Under the pieces are notes generated by a model. It made no database searches. It was given only the letters and a program-made list of their open reading frames with translations, and was not told the origin of the DNA. Of a stretch of DNA of 23,208 bases, positions 18,646 through 23,208 are shown piece after piece (within the stretch, counting starts at the first letter, position 1; each line of letters begins with the position of its first letter). Where the stretch lies: the NCBI GenBank assembly GCA_049999725.1, contig JBNGIS010022768.1, positions 21,946 through 45,153 of the forward strand, in the 5' to 3' direction. The position numbers and the translations under genes were made by a program. The stretch is from Haplomitrium mnioides. Its lineage: Eukaryota > Marchantiophyta > Haplomitriopsida > Calobryales.

Positions 18646-19739
18646 CTAGCCAAAACTTCACCTTTTCGGCCCCCTTGATCTTGTTCCAGTCGGACCCTTA
18701 ATATATCGTCGTTCCGCAGCCTCCTCGTTATAAGAACTAAGCGCGCCATAAACTCCTGTCGAACTTTCAGATCTTACCTTGTCGAACTTTCCCCCGCTTC
18801 GGCGGATCAGAGATATATCATCATTTTGCCTTGCTCGCTCTTTGTCTAGCCGGGCCCGTGATAAGTCATCATTTCATATCTCTTCCCTTGGTCTCCAGTT
18901 GGGTCTCCATACTTAGGGAGGCTGATCGGAACCAACTTAACTAGGGTGCCCCACTTAGGGAGGCTGAACCCCGTTAAGCTCTTCGGATCCGCAGGTGTTG
19001 CCACGTCGTCCGTCGGATTCCTTGGAGTGCGGTGGGCTGCCACGTTTCCGTAGTGCTCCACGGACTCCTCGGGACTACGGCCGTCGGTTAACTTCCAGAA
19101 GGTCGTTCCTCCTTGTTTCTAGCTTATTCTCTTCAATTCAAATTGCACTACGATCGCCTCGAGCTCATCTCTCTATCAAAGTATTGCACGCCCCAAATGG
19201 TCACGAATTGAGGATGCACTGGTCAAACAGTTGGCTCCTCCGTTCTACATTTTAACTTTCACCCTTGTCATGGTCTTCCTCTATCAAGAATTGCTGCCTT
19301 ACGGTTCTCCTCTGCTCTCCTAGATCCTTTCGCTCTGCCCCGTATTCCTTCTCTCTGTCGATCCCATCCCCCTAGAATTCTCTAGCGTTGACCTCTCCAA
19401 CTCTTGCCTCCTTCCTTCACAATATGAATCCGGTTCCGTTGCTTTGGATCGAAAAATGAGGTAACTTGTTTTTAGCTTCCGATTAGAGTTATTCTGTTGC
19501 TTCTAGATTATCTTACCACTTCAGAATGGAGAAATGTTGTTGCTGCCGCTTCCTGTTCCTTGTAACCCAGATTAGCCCTTGTTCCACTGGCTGATATAAC
19601 TCTCTTTTGAATTGTGAAGCGTCCTCGCGAACACACCTCCTCTTTCTCTGCCTGGTGTCCTCTTATCCGCTCTGCCGCTTCCTAATCCCCAAAATTTTGA
19701 CAAAGTGTACTTCACCGACTCACACACCCACACCTACTC

Positions 19740-19835
19740 ACTTGAAAACTCACACAAACATGCACTGGAAAACCCACACAACTACTCACTTGAACACCTA
19801 CACAATTACATACTGGAACATCCACACAACCACGC
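19740..19835. repeat. 24-bp ACAC-rich tandem repeat (4 units)
   Basis: Anchors ACTTGAA/ACTGGAA at 19740, 19764, 19788 and 19812, each followed by a CCCACACAA-like block. It is unrelated in sequence to the 24-bp palindromes of region 1. Confidence 0.8.
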
Positions 19836-20041
19836 ACTCACTCACTCCTCCTACCACTATGCACTCTCCCCTCTCGGCCTCTTCCCTGGATCCCACACAA
19901 AAGTAGTGTGTCCCAATTTTGGTTTGAGGGGGGTGCAGGATTCCTACAGCGACATACCTTGCTGCATTCCCTTCTGATTCGTGGAATCACCCTTAGACAT
20001 GGGATTCCTCGGTTGGCACTTTGCCCCTAGCTTCGGGGTAC

Positions 20042-21657
20042 TCACAACACACACCCACAGAGAACAACTAACAAAACAAGCATAAACATAGGTACTACAA
20101 TAGGGCCTGTAAAAATAAAACTATATTCAATTTTAGCGGTGGCATGGCTACCTGTAACAATTTCCTCCTTGTCAGCAAGATCTTTCGGTTGGCTTAAGGC
20201 GAGTTCTCTCTCAGAATTGAGATCGGGTTCATCTTTCGGCAATTCCGGATCCTCCGGGATGCAAGTGCTTACCTCGATTATCGTGCATTTTGCCACTTGA
20301 GGAGGCCCTAACTCAATGACACTTGGCGATCACTCGTCATAACTGCCTCCAATCGGGTACACCGATGTCAACTCCCTTTTGAGCTTGGGTTCGAGGCTTG
20401 GCTGACATAGGTCTTGCGAAGGTTCCTCCTCTTGCAAGGGATGAGGTCTAGCTGCGTACTCCCCTTCCTGCTCTTGCTCTGCCCCACCTTGGTCCTCTTC
20501 TGCAAGCCTGCATTCATGAAAAAGTGAGAGGCCAGCTTCCCACTCCCTTTTTAAGATCTGCTCCAGATCTGTCTCAACCGGGTCTTTTGGTTCAGGCTTG
20601 CATTCATCAAAAAGTGAAAGGGCAGCTTCCCACTCCCCTTTTGTTTTTGGTTGTAGGCTGCAATTTTCCATTTGAGATAGCCTCTCCTCTTTCATTTGAT
20701 GGAGTTCAAACTCTAATGGGTACGGCGTGGTCCACTCCTCTTTTACTTCTGGTTCAGGGCTTGACCAATGTCTGTCCTCCTCTAGAGGTTGATGAGGTTC
20801 AATGGTGCACTCCCTTGTTATCCCAGTGCCCTCTGACAGTTTTGCGGATTCCCTATCTTCCGGTTCTGCTTCTTCTACTTCAACTTGAATGGTGCAGGGA
20901 GTAGGTGTTTGCACCTCTGCTATAAATTCTTCCAACTCTTTGCCCACAGTCTTCTCCTTGGCTGCCACCAAAGCCTCCTGCAGTTCTCCCACATCTTCCG
21001 GTTGCGTCGGATAGAACCATGTGGAGTTTTTCTCTTCATATTCAAAATCACTGAGGAATGGCGACACTTGATTCTCATACTTTTTGGCCTTTTGCCCTTT
21101 CTTGTGCTTGCCCTTCTTGTGGGACTTGGATTTTGCCTTGGCTTTTACTTGACAACAATCCTCTGAGGTAGAGGTTTCCTCCTTTATCCAGGCTGCTTCC
21201 TCCTCTTCATACTGGGAATGTATGGCAATTGGATACCCATCCTTTTGCCCCCATGGTTCCGGACAATTGGAAGAAACATGCCCATGCTGACCACAATTCC
21301 AGCACACCATAACTATCATTTTTGTGGGTCTGGTTGCAACCCACCTATCTGGTTGTTCAGCTTGGAAGGTACATGCCCCTTATCTAGATTTGGCTTGATG
21401 CTCACAAGGAGAGCTTGCATAGCCTCTATCTTTGAGCTCATTTCTGCTAGGCGAGCTTCCTTTCTTTTGGCAACCTTTCTGATCCTTCGCTCCTTTATTT
21501 GCTTCTTCCTTCTTGAAGATCTCTGATCATCAGAGCTGCTGCTATCAGAGTCACTGTCAGAACTCTCCTCTATTTCTTCATTGCTACTTGAACTATCAGA
21601 AGAGTATTCTGACACATACTTAGCCCATCTTTTCCTTCCTGTACGGTTATGGCCCAT
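20042..21657 (-). pseudogene. Gag-like gene of the gypsy-like element, with C-terminal membrane segment
   Basis: It starts at ATG 21657, about 105 bp inside the 5' LTR. The first frame (to 21316) is Ser/Asp-rich and then strongly basic and probably coiled-coil (about residues 45-95). It overlaps a second frame (21319-20330) by ATGA, a -1 shift. The second frame opens with the CCHC knuckle CWNCGQHGHVSSNC (21304-21263), then a Lys-rich stretch, then acidic Glu/Pro-rich sequence with a repeated EWEAALSLFDEC / EWEAGLSLFHEC motif. After one TGA (20332-20330) the same frame continues to 20042 and ends in a hydrophobic segment of about 20 residues (FTGPIVVPMFMLVLLVVLCG), likely a membrane anchor. 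Domain order gag-knuckle-acidic-membrane is unusual. No capsid domain is recognised. Function beyond RNA binding by the knuckle is unknown. Confidence 0.6.
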
Positions 21658-21736
21658 TCACTCAATGGAAAACTTTACTCTTTAAAGAGATGATAACTTG
21701 GTTCCGAGTTGGTCTCAGGCTTTTGCAAACCTTTTG

Positions 21737-21753
21737 CCCTCCTTCTAGCGCCA
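21737..21753 (-). other. Primer binding site of the gypsy-like element
   Basis: On the minus strand, TGGCGCTAGAAGGAGGG starts 9 bp inside the 5' LTR end. TGGCGC- starts are typical of plant Tat/Athila-type gypsy elements, primed by tRNAs ending GCGCCA. It fixes the orientation of the element as minus. Confidence 0.65.
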
Positions 21754-21762
21754 AAAAATGTA

Positions 21763-23208
21763 TGTCAGCCCCCTCCTTTGGTCGTTAACCTCCGAAGACC
21801 GCTCTTTGGCAGGAAAAGGCTGACTTTACAAGGGTTTAGGTTCTTTTATGAGATGGCCCTGCTGCAAGTTATCACTTTCAGGTCTTAAAGATGTCCCTCC
21901 TTACCGTACAGACCTTTCTCCTCTTTCAATTCTTCATTCACACATTCATCTACACCTCACAAGCTGCTCTGGACAAATTCCGAAGTGTATTTCAAGGATC
22001 CGAAATAGGATCCAAACTCAAAGTTTTACAATAGGGGATTAAGTTCTGGTATGTGAATCCTATATGAGATCTGCTCGTAGTGCTGCTCTTGTTTATAAGA
22101 CTGATTCTGAGACCTTTGCTAGGATGAGATCCTACTCACTTCGAATCCGAAGTGTCTCTTCAGAAAATGCAAACATAAGACAAAACTAACTAGACCCTAC
22201 ACACACAACACCACACACTTCGCCAATGTTCCTCTGACTTAGGCTGACCTCTGCAACACAATCGTGACCTCTCAACACTCCCTTTATCTCTTTCCGCTGC
22301 AGCTCTTTTGATTCTCCAAAGATCTGATCTTTACTGCCTCCCTTGCACTTCTGATCTTTATTCCAACAATTCCGACCTTCTCATGAGTCCCACGGTTCTA
22401 GTTGCACTTCCCACTCCTACGCATGCACCCTTCTTCAGATAGTTTTTTTACCTTCCCTCGCGAGAAGCCTTAGTTTTACTTCCTCAGTATCAGAAGAGGT
22501 CTTGTTTAACTTCCACCTCTGGAAGACAGTCCTCTCGACTGCTGGCCACCCACTCCACCCCGAAGCTTCGATGGATCTTCTTACACCGTGCGCGGGCACG
22601 AATGCAGCTACTCCTCCTTGGCTTCCCTTGAGAGAATAAACCAGAAATGCCCCTTGACGTCCTTGGGATTGTTGCTCCTACACAGATGACACTGAGACGA
22701 CCCCAAAGATCCCACTTTGGCAGCCCCTCCGATTTCAAGACAACCCAGACCTCCCTCCGCTTTCAAGTATCAGTCCACCTCCGATGCTGGTCCACTCGTA
22801 TTGGTGAGTACACCTGGATCGCCTGGGCCTCTAGAGCTCCCCGCCCAGCAATTCCCAGCGCCCCTCCAGTCCACCTCCACCCCTGCTAGCCCGCTGCTCG
22901 AGTTCACCTGCTTCAAGTGAAGCTTCAAGAGTTAGGTCCTCCCTCCTTCGTGTGTCTCTCTTTCTGTTGTCGCTCTCACGATTGGCAAGCTTGCATCCAC
23001 AAAAAAACCCCTTCCATCTGACAGCGATCCCAGCTATACCCCTTGCAGTGCACATCACTCCCAACGATTTCTTGATCAAGAACGCATCTTTCCTCCTTGC
23101 TGGACTTGGCTATTTTTCTCGTTGGCCTCTGTTTCTTGAGAAGCTGACACCTGTCGGTCAACCCGCGTCTAACGGTATCAGTTGAAGCATTCAAGATCGG
23201 GGGAGGAA
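21763..23208 (-). repeat. Right (5') LTR of the gypsy-like element, truncated by the window end
   Basis: It begins TGTCAGCCCCCTCC on the plus strand, matches 10835-12266 throughout and runs off the window at 23208. Open frames on both strands have counterparts in the left copy and look like LTR artefacts. Confidence 0.75.

Larger units (their letters stand above)
17579..20041. other. Gene-free part of the gypsy-like element, rich in minisatellites
   Basis: This is the continuation of the gypsy-like element beyond the Copia insertion, probably LTR/U3 up to about 19366 and then the 3' untranslated interior. It is GC-richer than region 1. No retroviral-type motif is visible on either strand. 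Four different tandem repeats, listed separately, account for most open frames. Confidence 0.55.
10835..23208 (-). mobile_element. Ty3/gypsy-like LTR retrotransposon, non-autonomous, minus strand, interrupted by a Copia element
   Basis: Sequence beginning TGTCAGCCCCCTCC recurs at 10835 and 21763 in direct orientation, and the copies align to 12266 and 23208. Just left of the right copy is a minus-strand primer-binding-site-like motif, then a gag-like gene on the minus strand, so the right copy is the 5' LTR. It is broken at 12365-17578 by a Copia element. No protease, RT, RNase H or integrase motif is visible outside the Copia insertion. It fits a non-autonomous, gag-only (TR-GAG-like or LARD-like) element. 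The right end and target duplication lie beyond the window. The left flank is AAACT, and copy A of the transposase gene shows the matching empty site (GTAAACC near 219-225). Confidence 0.7.

Noticed and set aside
19607-19977. His/Asn-rich and Thr-rich repeat proteins on the plus strand
   Set aside because: They arise from the 24-bp ACAC-rich repeat, lie antisense to the element, and have no conserved motif.
20524-21166. Plus-strand hydrophobic proteins opposite the gag-like gene
   Set aside because: They are complements of the acidic, Glu/Lys-rich minus-strand frame, which commonly reads as Leu/Phe/Ser-rich on the other strand.

Overview
The window looks like nuclear DNA of a land plant, and all of it appears to be mobile-element sequence. 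The evidence is a nested pair of plant-type LTR retrotransposons (Copia inside a Ty3/gypsy-like element) and spliced genes with GT..AG introns. In-frame stops are dominated by TAG and TGA, as expected from decay of CG/CHG-methylated plant transposons. I cannot name the species. A non-flowering plant with a large genome is a guess from the gene families, not something the sequence proves. I found no host housekeeping gene, tRNA, rRNA or CRISPR array.

Region 1 (1-10834) is the unusual part. It holds a decayed two-gene mobile unit. A minus-strand gene for a transposase-like protein of uncharacterised type (1512 down past position 1) and a plus-strand gene carrying a DNA N4/N6-type methyltransferase domain (1972-5836) diverge from a 460-bp promoter. 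That promoter has back-to-back TATA boxes with an E2F-type site between them. A second, more complete copy of the transposase-like gene lies at 10834-7862 (minus), convergent with the methyltransferase gene. Matching segments of the two copies are about 9.1 kb apart, so the window spans about one period of a tandem or side-by-side arrangement. Arrays of short palindromes centred on TGCGCGCA are scattered through this region only. They occur with a 24-bp period in two introns of the methyltransferase gene, a 30-bp period inside the first transposase exon, a 37-bp period downstream of the methyltransferase gene, and as degenerate copies elsewhere.

Region 2 (10835-23208) is a minus-strand Ty3/gypsy-like LTR element inserted in transposase copy B. 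Its right LTR runs off the window. Between the LTRs I see only a gag-like gene (CCHC knuckle, acidic repeats, C-terminal membrane segment) and no protease, RT, RNase H or integrase, so it looks non-autonomous. The presumed LTR/U3 stretch 17584-19370 is full of minisatellites.

Region 3 (12365-17578) is a Copia element on the plus strand, nested in the gypsy-like element. It has ~1.0-kb LTRs, a near-perfect 5-bp target duplication, an intact gag frame, no recognisable protease and a badly decayed integrase-RT-RNase H region.

The order of events read from nesting is: two-gene unit duplicated, decayed and partly deleted; gypsy-like insertion; Copia insertion.
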